Part shown: in pieces, positions 54,003 to 63,318 of the stretch
Position numbering within the stretch: the first letter of the stretch is position 1
Layout of the letters: the number at the start of each line of letters is the position of its first letter
From: Deltaproteobacteria bacterium
GTDB taxonomy: Bacteria; Desulfobacterota; Binatia; Binatales; Binataceae
Direction: 5' to 3'
NCBI GenBank assembly: GCA_021780755.1
Contig: JAJXYF010000010.1
Coordinates: forward strand, 73,859 to 137,858
DNA length: 64,000 nt
The notes under the pieces: model-generated
What the model saw: only the letters and a program-made list of their open reading frames with translations
Database searches by the model: none
Told to the model about the DNA's origin: nothing
Translations under genes and position numbers: made by a program

Positions 54003-54209
54003 ATGCGAAAATTCCTCATTTTGGCCCTTTTCTCGATGCTCTTCGCAGCCACGGCTTGCACCAAGTCGGAGGAGACCCCGGCCCCTGAGGCTTCGGCGGA
54101 AGCGAGCCCGGCCGCTGCCTCCCCGGATACGGGTGCTGCGGCAAGCCCCGAGGCGAGCCCCGCTGCCAGCGACGCGGGTAGCCCGATGGCCTCGCCTGCG
54201 GCGTCCTGA
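54003..54209 (+). CDS. Small Ala/Ser/Pro-rich lipoprotein
   Basis: Lipoprotein of 68 aa with AAGGAGG before the ATG. The signal peptide ends at the lipobox FAATAC near residue 19. The mature 50 residues are low complexity with repeats of the type EASPAAS, likely disordered. A strong promoter and ribosome site suggest high expression. The role is unknown; it may be a surface spacer or stress lipoprotein. Confidence 0.8.
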   Translation: MRKFLILALFSMLFAATACTKSEETPAPEASAEASPAAASPDTGAAASPEASPAASDAGSPMASPAAS

Positions 54210-54240
54210 GGCTGATTTTCACCATTTTCCGTCCTGTCCC

Positions 54241-54269
54241 TGCGCGCTGGTCAACTCGCCCAGCGCGCA
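54241..54269 (+). terminator. Terminator-like hairpin after the small lipoprotein
   Basis: A perfect 10-bp GC-rich stem (54241-54250 with 54260-54269) around a 9-base loop, 32 bp past the stop. No T-run follows, so it may be Rho-dependent or merely stabilise the 3' end. The remaining bases up to the permease gene at 54498 hold no other supported feature. Confidence 0.45.
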
Positions 54270-54497
54270 GGCGACAGTGTCCTGTGGGCGGGCCGGCCCA
54301 TCTCTCTCGCGGCGGCGAGGCGCAATTTCCCGCGCAACATTGAATTTCGACGCTCTCCGCTTCGGTGTCCGCGGCAGCTCCCGGATTCGGTTTGAGTCAG
54401 CGACCTTAACCGACAAATTCTTACGATCCGCATTGGTGGTGGCCGTGATCGCCGGGTCTTTGCGCACCGTCACGCGGGGCGCCGCCGGAGAATCTCG

Positions 54498-55937
54498 ATG
54501 ACGGAATCGGGCGAGCTAAGGCGCGGACTCTCCCTTTTCGATTCCGCGACAATCGTGGCGGGATCGATGATCGGCTCCGGCATCTTTATTGTTTCGGCCG
54601 ACATCATGCGCCAGACCGGTTCTCCTGTGGGCCTGCTGGCAGTCTGGATTCTGAGCGGCCTGATGACGGTCGCGGGTGCACTTGCTTACGGCGAGTTGGC
54701 CGCGATGATGCCGCACGCGGGTGGACAATATGTCTATCTGCGGGAAGCCTATGGCGGCGTGTGGGCCTTCGCCTTTGGCTGGACGCTGCTGCTGGTAATT
54801 CAGACCGGCACAATTGCCGCCGTCGCGGTCGCCTTCGCGCGTTTTGCCGGTGTGATCTTCCCGGGCCTGGGCTCACAGGTTTGGCTCGGGGTTGGCAGCG
54901 TCGGTCTTTCCGGAGAGCGGATCGGCGCGATCGCCGTCATTACGGTTCTCACCGCCGTTAATCTGCGCGGTCTGAACACCGGCCGGCTGGTGCAGAACGT
55001 CTTCACCAGCGCCAAGGTGCTCGCGCTAATCGTGATAGTCGCGATCGGATGTGTGATCGCGCCGAACGCGATTGCCGTCCATGCGAACTTCGGTAGCGTG
55101 GAGGCCTTCCTTGGTGCACGGCCGCTATCGCTCGGGTTGGTCGCGGCGTTCGGCTCCGCGATGGTCGGTGGGCTCTTTTCCGCCGATGCGTGGGCTGGCA
55201 TTACCTTCACCGCCGCCGAAGTGCGCAACCCCGAGCGCAATCTGCCGCGTGCGCTCGCGCTCGGCACCGGCGTCGTAATCGCGCTCTACCTGCTGACCAA
55301 CGTCGCCTACCTGTTTGAGCTTCCCGCGATGGGTTCCAACGCCGCCACCAGCGTCTTCGGACGAGGTATCGCAGGGGCGCAAAGTGATCGGGTGGCCGCC
55401 GCCGCGATGCAAATCGTCGCGGGACACGCGGGCGCCGCAATCACTGCGATGCTCGTGATGGTCTCGACCTTCGGCTGCGCCAACGGCTTAATCCTGACCG
55501 GCGCACGAGTGGTTTTCGCGATGGCCCGCGACGGCGTCTTCTTCGCTTCGGCGGGCAGACTCAACCGCGCGTCGGTGCCCGCCGCGGCCCTGGTGATGCA
55601 AGGTGGATGGGCCGCGATGCTCGCGCTCTCGGGCACCTACTCGGAGTTGCTCGACTATGTAATCTTCGCGCAGTTGCTCTTCTATGTGCTGACGGTCGGC
55701 GCGGTCTTTGTCCTGCGGGTGCGCCGTCCCGAGCTGCCGCGCCCCTATCGCGCGTGGGGTTATCCGTTCGTTCCCGCCGCCTATATCGTCGCCGCGGTCG
55801 CCCTGATGGCCGACCTGCTCGTGATGAAGCCCGCCTATACCTGGCCCGGATTGCTGATCGCGTTGAGCGGTGCGCCGGTGTACTGGTGGCGGATGCGCCG
55901 GCGCGAGGCGACCGGCGCCCCGCGCCGCGCGGCCTGA
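54498..55937 (+). CDS. APC family amino acid permease
   Basis: Transporter of 479 aa with about 12 membrane helices. The family opening (DSATIVAGSMIGSGIFIV) and substrate-binding GGQYVYLREAYG are present, as is the AGITFTAAEVRNPERNLPRA loop. It is LAT- or SteT-like in pattern, consistent with amino acid antiport, but the substrate is unknown. GGAG lies eight bases before ATG 54498. Confidence 0.9.
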   Translation: MTESGELRRGLSLFDSATIVAGSMIGSGIFIVSADIMRQTGSPVGLLAVWILSGLMTVAGALAYGELAAMMPHAGGQYVYLREAYGGVWAFAFGWTLLLVIQTGTIAAVAVAFARFAGVIFPGLGSQVWLGVGSVGLSGERIGAIAVITVLTAVNLRGLNTGRLVQNVFTSAKVLALIVIVAIGCVIAPNAIAVHANFGSVEAFLGARPLSLGLVAAFGSAMVGGLFSADAWAGITFTAAEVRNPERNLPRALALGTGVVIALYLLTNVAYLFELPAMGSNAATSVFGRGIAGAQSDRVAAAAMQIVAGHAGAAITAMLVMVSTFGCANGLILTGARVVFAMARDGVFFASAGRLNRASVPAAALVMQGGWAAMLALSGTYSELLDYVIFAQLLFYVLTVGAVFVLRVRRPELPRPYRAWGYPFVPAAYIVAAVALMADLLVMKPAYTWPGLLIALSGAPVYWWRMRRREATGAPRRAA

Positions 55938-55941
55938 TCGA

Positions 55942-56337
55942 CTACATCAGGGTTTCTTTGACTGTGAGCATGTCAACGTATTCGCGAATGCGCCGAATCT
56001 TGCCACCTTCGACCTCGAAAACGAAGCAATACTCGTTGCGATAGTCCCGGCCGTTGAAGGCCTTGCCGGTATTGGTCAATTCGACGATTACCGTGTCGCC
56101 GGCGCTGTGAACCTTGCTGATCTGGCTATTGAGTCCCTGCGGAAAGGCCTTGCGGATCCCGCCCACGAACTCCTTGACGGCCGCCTTTCCCTTCTTCACT
56201 CCGGAGACGCCGGGCAGGTTTCCCGCAATCATCCAGCTGACTTCGTCCGACATGTTGGCCGCCGCCGCCTCAACGTTACCGGCGACTACGTCCTGCCATG
56301 TTTTCGTGATCAGTTCGGCGTTTTTTTCCGCACCCAT
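55942..56337 (-). CDS. SnoaL/NTF2-like protein
   Basis: Protein of 131 aa with the cone-shaped NTF2 fold (SnoaL-like family). EKNAELITKTWQDVVAGNVE, DEVSWMIAGNLPG and VEGGKIRRIREYVDMLT are the conserved strands. Such proteins bind small ligands or catalyse cyclisations. GGGAGG lies about 12 bases before ATG 56337. It is convergent with the permease, with a 4-bp gap between stops, and divergent from the phosphatase. Confidence 0.85.
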   Translation of the reverse strand: MGAEKNAELITKTWQDVVAGNVEAAAANMSDEVSWMIAGNLPGVSGVKKGKAAVKEFVGGIRKAFPQGLNSQISKVHSAGDTVIVELTNTGKAFNGRDYRNEYCFVFEVEGGKIRRIREYVDMLTVKETLM

Positions 56338-56544
56338 ATTTGTTAATCCCTCCCGAAATCGATTAAGGTCGTGCTCCAATTCGTAGCGCGATCGAGCGTC
56401 GAATGCACGGCCCCGGTCAAAACTGCGCGCCCGACGGGTCGGGCCTGTACCCGCCGTGTTTCACATAGTGTATATTTTTATTCCATTTAGGCGCATTTTG
56501 GAGTATGCTGCAGGCTTGCGGTCAGTATGGGGGGGGCGGGCGCG

Positions 56545-56904
56545 ATGACCGAAATAATCGATAACCTGTTCGTGGGTGACCTGCGCGACGCTCAAGCGTT
56601 TGACGGGCTGATTATCTGCGTGCTCGACGAAAAACCGATCGACGAGCCGTCCAACGCGGTCTGGATGCCATTCGACATCGGCACTCTTGATATCACTGCC
56701 TCGATAATCGACCACGGGCTGGCGAGCGATCGCCGCGTGCTGGTCCATTGTGGCGCGGGCAGTGAGCGCGCGCCGCTCACGATCGCATGGTTTCTCAACC
56801 GCCGGCGCGAGATGTCGCTCGACACGGCCTACGACCTGCTCAAGCGCAAGCGTCCGATCGTGCGCGATCGGCGCTCATGGCTGCGCCAGTACCTCACGCA
56901 ATAG
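56545..56904 (+). CDS. Dual-specificity protein phosphatase
   Basis: Short cysteine phosphatase of 119 aa. The P-loop HCGAGSERAP has nucleophile C69 and R75 (CX5R), and an Asp in the preceding loop (MPFDIGTLDI) can act as general acid. This is the compact VHR-like fold used for phosphotyrosine or phosphothreonine substrates. ATG 56545 is preferred; ATG 56527 adds six glycine-rich residues. Confidence 0.85.
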   Translation: MTEIIDNLFVGDLRDAQAFDGLIICVLDEKPIDEPSNAVWMPFDIGTLDITASIIDHGLASDRRVLVHCGAGSERAPLTIAWFLNRRREMSLDTAYDLLKRKRPIVRDRRSWLRQYLTQ

Positions 56905-57001
56905 CCGCTTCACTTCGTCACGCACTTCCAGACCAAGACCAAGAGTAAAGAGACCTCGCCCTTCCCCTCTTCTTGGACAAGCAGGGAGCTTCAAAACGAA
57001 C

Positions 57002-58744
57002 CTACCGGCGGGCCGGGATTACCGGCAGCGTCAGATGCGACGCGAAGTTCCGCTCATGCATCACGGTTTGCAAGGCCGGCCGGGTCTCGGCGTCGGTGAA
57101 CAAGTCGTGCCCGGTGTTGGGATTGCGATCGAAGCGCGGGAAGTTACTCGAACTCACCTCGAGCCGAATCCGATGGCCCGCCTTGAAGAGGTTCGAGGTT
57201 GACCACATGTCGATATTGAACTCATAGACCTTGCCGGGCGTGATCAGCGACGGGCTTGCCTGCGACTCGCGCACGCGCGCCCGGATGATGCCGTCGGTCA
57301 GGTTGCGCGCGAAGCCACATGAGCCCACGTCCACCAGCTTGGCGGTGAAGTCGGTGTCGGGCGCCGACGACGACGCATAGAGCGTCAGTTTGATGGGGCC
57401 GGTGACTTCGAGGTCCTCGGCCAGCGGTTCGGTCGAATAGACCAGCACGTCGCCGCGATGCTCGACGGACGCCTGATCGAAGGCACCGCCCGGCTGCGAG
57501 TTCGGGTAGCAGCAGAGGCCGCCACCCATGGTCTGCACCGGATTGAGCGGATTGTAGAGATAGGAGTCGGGGGGCTCGGCGCCGGGCGCTTCGGGCGAGA
57601 GCGCGCCGTCGCCATAGGCGCTGTTGGCGCGTCCGCGGCTATGCAGGAAATACCGGCGCCATTCGGTGCCCGGCAGCGGCCATTCTTTTTCTTCGCGCCA
57701 TTGGTTGAGGCCCATGACGTAAATTTTGACCGGCGCGCCGTCGGCCGCGCCGTTGCTCTTGCCTTTGAGCCAATGGTCGAAGAACTCGAGCTGCACTCCG
57801 TCGAGATCGGCCGAGGCCGCGCCGGCCCGAAAGCCCATATCGACCTGGCCGACGAGACTCGGCAGCGGCAGCGCATGGTTCCACGGGCCCATCATCAGAC
57901 GCTGCCGGCGGGACGCGTCGGTCGCCCCGCGCGCCTTCATGCCCAGGTAGTTGCGAATCGTGCCGCCCTGAAAGATGTCGTACCAGCCACCGAAATTGAG
58001 CGCCGGGACGTCGATCTTCGCGTGATTCTCCTCGATGCAGAGCTTGCGCCAGTAGTCGTCGTAGTTCGGATGATCGAGCCAATCGCGGAAGTAGGGCGCG
58101 CCGCTGCGAAATAGCGGGAACTCCTTGAGCGGCAGGAAGTCCATCCGTTCGCGCATACTGTCGATCGACGACATCACGAGGTTGAGTTCCTTGGCTGCCT
58201 CGGGATTGGCTTCGCGCTCGCGCATCAGGCGCGACAGCCCGATCGTGATCATCGGCCAGCTCACATTGAAGAAGAGCGAGAACGCACCGCCCTGATAGGT
58301 CCAGCCGTCATGATAATCGCTTGCCGTAATCGACGGCGCGATCGCCTTCAGACTCGGCGGATTTTGCGTCGCCGCGAGCCATTGGGTGGCGCCCATGTAC
58401 GACGCCCCGAACATCCCGACCTTGCCGTCGGCCCACGGCTGGCGCGCCAGATGCTCGATGGTATCGAAACCGTCACGCGCCTCGTCGGTGAAGCAGTTGA
58501 AGGTGCCTTCCGACGCGAAACATCCGCGGCAATCGACGAAGACCACGTTGTAGCCACGCTGGGCCGCGCGGATGGCGTCGAGCGTGAGCGCCGAGATTAG
58601 CGGAAAGGATTTGTCGTACGGCGTGCGGTTGAGCAGGACCGGATATTTCTCGGCGCCGTCGGGGCGGTAGAGGTCGCCGCGCAGCACCACGCCGTCGCGC
58701 ATCGGGATGTCGATGTTTTTCTCGATTACGATCTTCGTACCCAT
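57002..58744 (-). CDS. CocE/NonD family hydrolase (X-Pro dipeptidyl-peptidase fold)
   Basis: Alpha/beta hydrolase of 580 aa. The nucleophile is S115 in FGASYMGATQ, with aspartate in WYDIFQGG and histidine in GPWNHA. The N-terminal two thirds is the S15/CocE hydrolase domain and the last 220 residues a jelly-roll domain (TEPLAEDLEVTGPIKLTLYA, DVGSCGFARNLTDG). CocE cleaves cocaine esters; others cleave beta-lactam esters or peptides. There is no signal peptide. AAGGAG lies eight bases before the ATG. Confidence 0.9.
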   Translation of the reverse strand: MGTKIVIEKNIDIPMRDGVVLRGDLYRPDGAEKYPVLLNRTPYDKSFPLISALTLDAIRAAQRGYNVVFVDCRGCFASEGTFNCFTDEARDGFDTIEHLARQPWADGKVGMFGASYMGATQWLAATQNPPSLKAIAPSITASDYHDGWTYQGGAFSLFFNVSWPMITIGLSRLMREREANPEAAKELNLVMSSIDSMRERMDFLPLKEFPLFRSGAPYFRDWLDHPNYDDYWRKLCIEENHAKIDVPALNFGGWYDIFQGGTIRNYLGMKARGATDASRRQRLMMGPWNHALPLPSLVGQVDMGFRAGAASADLDGVQLEFFDHWLKGKSNGAADGAPVKIYVMGLNQWREEKEWPLPGTEWRRYFLHSRGRANSAYGDGALSPEAPGAEPPDSYLYNPLNPVQTMGGGLCCYPNSQPGGAFDQASVEHRGDVLVYSTEPLAEDLEVTGPIKLTLYASSSAPDTDFTAKLVDVGSCGFARNLTDGIIRARVRESQASPSLITPGKVYEFNIDMWSTSNLFKAGHRIRLEVSSSNFPRFDRNPNTGHDLFTDAETRPALQTVMHERNFASHLTLPVIPARR

Positions 58745-59045
58745 CGTCGGACTCCTTAGGCTCGGCGGCGAATGACTGCTTCAGCGTTGCTTCTAACGCG
58801 CTATGCTCCACGCTTTCAAGGATGGCATCACGATTGCCGTAGCGGCGCGCGCGGTGGGGAGCGGCCGGGCACCGATTCTGAAGGTGCGCCGCAGGCGGGG
58901 CTGGCGCGCGGGCGTCAGCGGTCCAGGCGCTGGCGCCGCAGGCTCGCGGGTTCTATGATACGCGGGATAAGTGTTGGAGCGGGCGCCGGCGCTGCGGGAT
59001 GCACGGGCGCAATCGCGATCACGACGGGAGAAAATACAGTCCACG
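58745..59045. other. Intergenic region upstream of the CocE hydrolase
   Basis: About 300 bp between divergent genes with no gene, repeat or hairpin I can support. A TATGAT string at about 58953 has no matching -35 box. Confidence 0.35.
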
Positions 59046-59153
59046 ATGGCTTCAGAACGGCAACGTGAAATCAAACGCCGGCGCAAACGCCGCGAAAAGG
59101 TCCTCAAGGCACGAACTCGCGAGGCTCGCACGCACAAGAAGAAGAAACGCTGA
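59046..59153 (+). CDS. Very small, highly basic protein (35 aa)
   Basis: A 35-residue ORF from ATG 59046 with about 20 Arg/Lys (SERQREIKRRRKRREKVLKA). The basic pattern, with ERQRE and KARTREART spacing, looks helical and resembles small ribosome- or RNA-binding peptides. The ribosome site is weak (GGGAG at 15 bases), so the start is uncertain and the frame may be chance. It precedes the enoyl-CoA hydratase gene by 89 bp. Confidence 0.45.
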   Translation: MASERQREIKRRRKRREKVLKARTREARTHKKKKR

Positions 59154-59242
59154 CCGTCGCCGCCGCTATTCGCGCGACGGCGCGCCCGGCAACTGACCGG
59201 AGTGCCGGACCGCGGGCGCTTGAAACTCGGGAGAACTTCGCC

Positions 59243-60046
59243 ATGGCCTACGAAACGATTCTCTACGAAGTCGCCGCCGAAATAGCTACGGTGACGCTTA
59301 ACCGGCCCGCCAAGCTCAACGCCTATACGGCGACGATGGGCCGCGAAATCGTCGATGCGATGTGCCGGGCCGACGACGATCGCGACGTCCGCGTGATTAT
59401 CCTGACTGGCGCGGGCCGCGCGTTTTGCGCCGGGGCTGATATCAGCGGCTTTGCCGACAATATCAAAGCGCGCGCCGAGGGCGACTCGGGCAACTCCGAG
59501 CGGCGCGGCGGGATGACCGATTATCCGCAACTGATGCGTACGCTGGGCAAGCCGTCAATCGCCGCGATCAACGGTATCGCGCTCGGCATCGGCGCTACCA
59601 TGACGCTGCCCTGCGACATTCGGATCATGGCCGACACCGCGAAAATCGGCTTTATCTTCTCTCGCGTCGGCCTGATGCCCGAACTCGGGTCGTCGTATCT
59701 GTTGCCGCGGCTGATCGGGGCGTCGCGCGCGGCCGAGGTGATGTTGACCGGGCGCCATTACAGCGCCGCCGAATGTCTGCAAATGGGCCTGGTGAGCACG
59801 GTCGTACCCGCGGACGCGATACTCACCAAGGCGCGTGAAATCGCGGCCGAGATCATCCTCGGGTCGCCGCTCTCGCTGGCGCTCACCCGCCGCGCGGTGC
59901 AGCAGGGGTTGACCGGCTCGCTCGAGAGCGCGATGGAGTACGAGGGCTTCGCGCTCGAGCGCTGCTACAGCAGCCCGGAACATCGCGAATATGTCAGCGC
60001 GTTTCTGGAAAAGCGCGCGCCCGACCTCGCGCGAATACGCAAATAA
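59243..60046 (+). CDS. Enoyl-CoA hydratase/isomerase
   Basis: Crotonase family protein of 267 aa. The oxyanion-hole loops are AFCAGADISGFADN and NGIALGIGATMTLPCDI. The conserved acidic residue in LMPELGSSYLLPRLIGA supports hydration or isomerisation of an acyl-CoA. GGGAG lies nine bases before the ATG. It stands alone, about 90 bp after the tiny basic ORF. Confidence 0.9.
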   Translation: MAYETILYEVAAEIATVTLNRPAKLNAYTATMGREIVDAMCRADDDRDVRVIILTGAGRAFCAGADISGFADNIKARAEGDSGNSERRGGMTDYPQLMRTLGKPSIAAINGIALGIGATMTLPCDIRIMADTAKIGFIFSRVGLMPELGSSYLLPRLIGASRAAEVMLTGRHYSAAECLQMGLVSTVVPADAILTKAREIAAEIILGSPLSLALTRRAVQQGLTGSLESAMEYEGFALERCYSSPEHREYVSAFLEKRAPDLARIRK

Positions 60047-60165
60047 TTCGTGCTCATCCACTGTGGACGCGGGCAATCGTGATTAAGCTATATCCTGATG
60101 ACGATGGGATTTACGAATCCAGGGTTGGAAGCGGGATTTTCAGGGGGCAAATGGATCCGGTTGGG

Positions 60166-60193
60166 TTAACATCCTTGCAAATCACAATATGAT
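60166..60193 (+). promoter_or_regulatory. Sigma-70 promoter for the peroxiredoxin
   Basis: TTAACA (60166-60171) and TATGAT (60188-60193) lie 16 bp apart, matching consensus at 5 of 6 each. Transcription would start near 60200, giving a leader of about 115 nt. No OxyR site is obvious. Confidence 0.6.
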
Positions 60194-60314
60194 TAAGCAG
60201 ACTAACTAACTAATCTATTGCGCTGTCGGCGACTCGGCGAGACACAAACGAGCCGCAAGTTACCACCCGGCTAGAGAGCGAGATTCAAGACCGCAAGTCT
60301 TTGGAGGAAAGGTT

Positions 60315-60953
60315 ATGGCTATTCATCTTGGGAGCACCGCTCCGGATTTCACGCAGGAATCGACCGAAGGGACGATCAAGTTCCACGAATGGATTGGGGA
60401 CAAGTGGGTGGTCCTGTTTTCCCATCCAAAGGATTTCACGCCGGTCTGCACCACCGAACTCGGGCTGGTGGCGAAGCTCAAGCCGGAATTTGACAAGCGC
60501 AACGTGAAAGCGATCGCGGTCAGCGTTGACGACGTCAAGTCGCACAAGGGCTGGGCGGCCGATATCGAGGAGACGCAGCACACCAAGCTGAACTTCCCGA
60601 TCCTGGGCGACGCGGACAAGAAGGTCTCGACGCTCTACGACATGATCCATCCGGACTTGAGCGATACCACCACCGTGCGCTCGGTATTCGTGATTGATCC
60701 GAAGAAAAAAGTGCGGCTGATGATTACCTATCCGCAGAGCGCGGGCCGCAACTTCGACGAGATCCTGCGCGTGATCGATTCGCTGCAGCTCACCGACAAC
60801 CATTCGGTGGCGACGCCGGGGAACTGGAAGGATGGCGACGACGTCGTGATCGTACCGTCGCTGACCGATCCCGCCGTGATGAAGCAGAAGTTTCCGAAGG
60901 GCTGGAAGGAAATCAAGCCTTACCTGCGCATGACGCCACAGCCCAACAAGTAA
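60315..60953 (+). CDS. 1-Cys peroxiredoxin (Prx6 type)
   Basis: Peroxidase of 212 aa reducing peroxides. The active cysteine is C45 in DFTPVCTTEL, and it is the only cysteine in the protein, so it is a 1-Cys enzyme that needs an external thiol reductant. The long C-terminal domain after residue 160 (GNWKDGDDVVIVPSLTD) marks the Prx6 group. A strong GGAGGAAAGG precedes ATG 60315. A terminator follows. Confidence 0.95.
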   Translation: MAIHLGSTAPDFTQESTEGTIKFHEWIGDKWVVLFSHPKDFTPVCTTELGLVAKLKPEFDKRNVKAIAVSVDDVKSHKGWAADIEETQHTKLNFPILGDADKKVSTLYDMIHPDLSDTTTVRSVFVIDPKKKVRLMITYPQSAGRNFDEILRVIDSLQLTDNHSVATPGNWKDGDDVVIVPSLTDPAVMKQKFPKGWKEIKPYLRMTPQPNK

Positions 60954-60976
60954 ACGCAGTTCACGATCGATTTCAG

Positions 60977-61010
60977 AATGCCCGGTTCCTCGATGGAGCC
61001 GGGCATTTTT
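60977..61010 (+). terminator. Intrinsic terminator after the peroxiredoxin
   Basis: A 13-bp stem (60977-60989 paired with 60995-61007, including one G-T pair) with a 5-base loop, followed by a T run interrupted by one C (61006-61017). It lies 24 bp past the stop. Confidence 0.85.
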
Positions 61011-61014
61011 CTTT

Positions 61015-61043
61015 TTTCGCCGACTGAAGCTCGCGATGCGCGG
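61015..61043 (+). repeat. Intergenic repeat family 2, copy 3 (degenerate)
   Basis: This matches the copy at 21029-21057 at 23 of 29 positions, sharing TTTC, CCGA, GCTCGCGATGC and CGG blocks. It overlaps the T-run of the peroxiredoxin terminator. The rest of the gap to 61243 holds no supported feature. Confidence 0.35.
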
Positions 61044-61243
61044 GTAGGTGGCCAAAGCAAGCATGGATTCCGCGTTCCTCAACGAATCTCCCCGCTCTCG
61101 CCGCCCACGCTTGCGCTTCATCGGTGGGAGCGCGATAAGAATAAGCATGGCCGCGCGCACATGATCGCTGATGACGCCGCAACTTTTTCGCGGTGGCACG
61201 GAATCTAAAACCGTCGCCCCCGCTTGAGCAGGAGGATTCCGCA

Positions 61244-61930
61244 ATGGGCTTACCGAATGGAGTTCACCACCTCGCGATTTGCACCAAGGACATCAAGGGC
61301 CAGATCGAGTTCTACACCCAGGTGGTCGGAATGGATCTGTGCGCGCTCTACTGGATGCATGGCGTGGACCGGACCTTCCACGGCTTCGTCCGGATGGGCA
61401 ACAGCTCGATCGCGTTCGTGCAATCGCCGGAAATCGGTGAGATTCAGCCGATGATCGGTGTGTCGCATCCGAGCTGGACGGCGGCGCCGGTGGCGGCGGG
61501 CGTGATGCAGCATCTGGCGCTCAACGTTGACACCGAGGCCGACCTGCTGGCGATTCGTGATCGCGTGCGCTCGCACGGTCATTGGGTGATGGGTCCGCTC
61601 GATCATGGCTTCTGCAAGTCGATCTATCTGTCGGCACCGGAGGGCATCATGCTCGAGTTCTCGACTTCGGAGGGCGTGCCGATCGACGCCGAGGCGTGGA
61701 TCGATCCGGAGGTGGTGAAGCTTGCGGGGATCAGCCCGTCGGATTTGAAGCGCTACAAGAATCCGCCGGCCTTCGAATCCAAAGGCGGCGCGGTGCCCAA
61801 TCCGCCGGTCGATCTGAAGCATCCGCCGATGAACTTCCCGCCCGGCCGCGAGAAGATCTACAGCATGACCGATGCGGAAGTGACGGCGCGCCTGAGCGAG
61901 ACCACCCCGCCGGTGCAGCCACGGCGCTGA
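61244..61930 (+). CDS. VOC family protein (glyoxalase/dioxygenase fold)
   Basis: Vicinal oxygen chelate protein of 228 aa. Metal ligands are expected at the His in GVHHLAICTKD, the His in MQHLALNVDTEA and the Glu in GIMLEFSTS. The C-terminal 80 residues are a Pro-rich extension (FESKGGAVPNPPVDLKHPPM) without clear fold. GCAGGAGG lies eight bases before ATG 61244; a 17-codon upstream extension is rejected. It may process dioxygenated aromatics together with the downstream monooxygenase (inference). Confidence 0.87.
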   Translation: MGLPNGVHHLAICTKDIKGQIEFYTQVVGMDLCALYWMHGVDRTFHGFVRMGNSSIAFVQSPEIGEIQPMIGVSHPSWTAAPVAAGVMQHLALNVDTEADLLAIRDRVRSHGHWVMGPLDHGFCKSIYLSAPEGIMLEFSTSEGVPIDAEAWIDPEVVKLAGISPSDLKRYKNPPAFESKGGAVPNPPVDLKHPPMNFPPGREKIYSMTDAEVTARLSETTPPVQPRR

Positions 61931-61976
61931 CGCGCGTCCCGGGGTCAGTCGCGACGACTACAGCGGCGGCATCGCG

Positions 61977-63152
61977 ATGCGTGTGATCGTCATCGGCGCG
62001 GGGATCGGCGGCCTGACCGCCGCGCTCACCCTGCGCCGCGCCGGCCTCGACACCGTCATTTATGAGCAGGCGCGTGAGCTGCGCGAGGTTGGCGCGGGAA
62101 TTCAGCTAAGCCCCAACGCCACGCGGGTTCTCCTTCGGCTCGGGCTTGACGACGCGCTGCGGCGTGACGGAGTGCGGCCGATCGCTGGTCAGTTTCGCCG
62201 GTGGGACGACGGCCGGGTGCTCTCGCGCGCACCGCTTGGCGACGAATGTGAGCGGATTTTCGGCGCGCCCTATTATCATTTCCATCGCGCGGACCTGCTC
62301 ACGGCACTGGCGTCGGCGGTGCCCCAGGAAATCGTTCATCTGGGCCATCAGTGTGTCGGGCTCGAGTCGGTGAGCGATAGCGTCGCCGTACGCTTTTACA
62401 ACGGCGTGACTGCCAGGGGTGACGTCGTAATCGGCGCCGACGGGATTCACAGCATGATCCGCCGGGAGATTGTCGGCGACGAGGCCCCGCTTTTTTCCGG
62501 CAGCATCGCTTATCGAGGACTGGTTCCGGCCACGCGCTTGGCGCGGCACGGGCTCGAAACCAACGCCACCGGATGGCTCGGGCCGGATCGGCACTTCGTG
62601 CATTATTTCGTCAGCGGGCGGCGCTATGTGAATTTCGTCGCGATTGTGCCGGGTGGCGACTGGCGCATCGAGTCGTGGACGGCAAAGGGCGCGGTCGCCG
62701 ATGCGCTCGAGGAATTCGATGGATGGCATCCACAGGTTCGCGCGATAATCGCCGCCGCCACCGCGACCAATCGATGGGCGCTTTACGACCGCGATCCGCT
62801 TGAGCGCTGGACCGCCGGACGCGTTGCGCTGCTCGGCGACGCGGCGCACGCGATGTTGCCGTTTATGGCGCAGGGCGCCGCGCAAGCGATCGAGGACGCA
62901 GCGGTCATCGCCCGATGCCTGGCGCGCGCGCAGGCTGGCGAGATTTCAATCGAAGGCGCGCTGACCCGCTATCAGGACAAACGCCTGCCACGCGCAACGC
63001 GCGTCCAGAACGGTTCGCGCGCCAACGGTGTTAGATACCATCTGCGGGACGGCGAGGAGCAGCGGCGGCGCGATGCGGCTTTCGCGACGGCGGTCGCAGG
63101 CACCTCCACGCTCAACGCCTGGCTTTTCGGGCACGACGCCGAGGCCGATTGA
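61977..63152 (+). CDS. FAD-dependent aromatic monooxygenase (salicylate hydroxylase type)
   Basis: Flavoprotein of 391 aa of the group A hydroxylases. The FAD dinucleotide motif IGAGIGGLTAALTLRR opens the protein. DG motif VIGADGIHSMIR is at about residue 150, and GDAAHAMLPFMAQGAAQAIED is the GD motif. The pattern resembles salicylate 1-monooxygenase or 6-hydroxynicotinate hydroxylases. It starts 46 bp after the VOC gene on the same strand, so the two may form an aromatic catabolic unit. Confidence 0.9.
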   Translation: MRVIVIGAGIGGLTAALTLRRAGLDTVIYEQARELREVGAGIQLSPNATRVLLRLGLDDALRRDGVRPIAGQFRRWDDGRVLSRAPLGDECERIFGAPYYHFHRADLLTALASAVPQEIVHLGHQCVGLESVSDSVAVRFYNGVTARGDVVIGADGIHSMIRREIVGDEAPLFSGSIAYRGLVPATRLARHGLETNATGWLGPDRHFVHYFVSGRRYVNFVAIVPGGDWRIESWTAKGAVADALEEFDGWHPQVRAIIAAATATNRWALYDRDPLERWTAGRVALLGDAAHAMLPFMAQGAAQAIEDAAVIARCLARAQAGEISIEGALTRYQDKRLPRATRVQNGSRANGVRYHLRDGEEQRRRDAAFATAVAGTSTLNAWLFGHDAEAD

Positions 63153-63318
63153 GATCGATCGGCGGGTGGTGACCGAACGGACGCCGGCGAAATCCAGCAC
63201 GGCTAACATTTTCAAGCAGGTCAACTAAATAGATCACTCGGCGAGTCATGTTCCGCTTGCGATTTTTCGGCGGGCGTTGCAAAAGTAGGCCGACATTAAC
63301 GATTGGTGAGGTTCGCAG

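Noticed and set aside
54133-54501. A 122-aa frame ending in an ATGA overlap with the permease
   Set aside because: It overlaps the lipoprotein gene, has no ribosome site and looks like a random Arg-rich frame.
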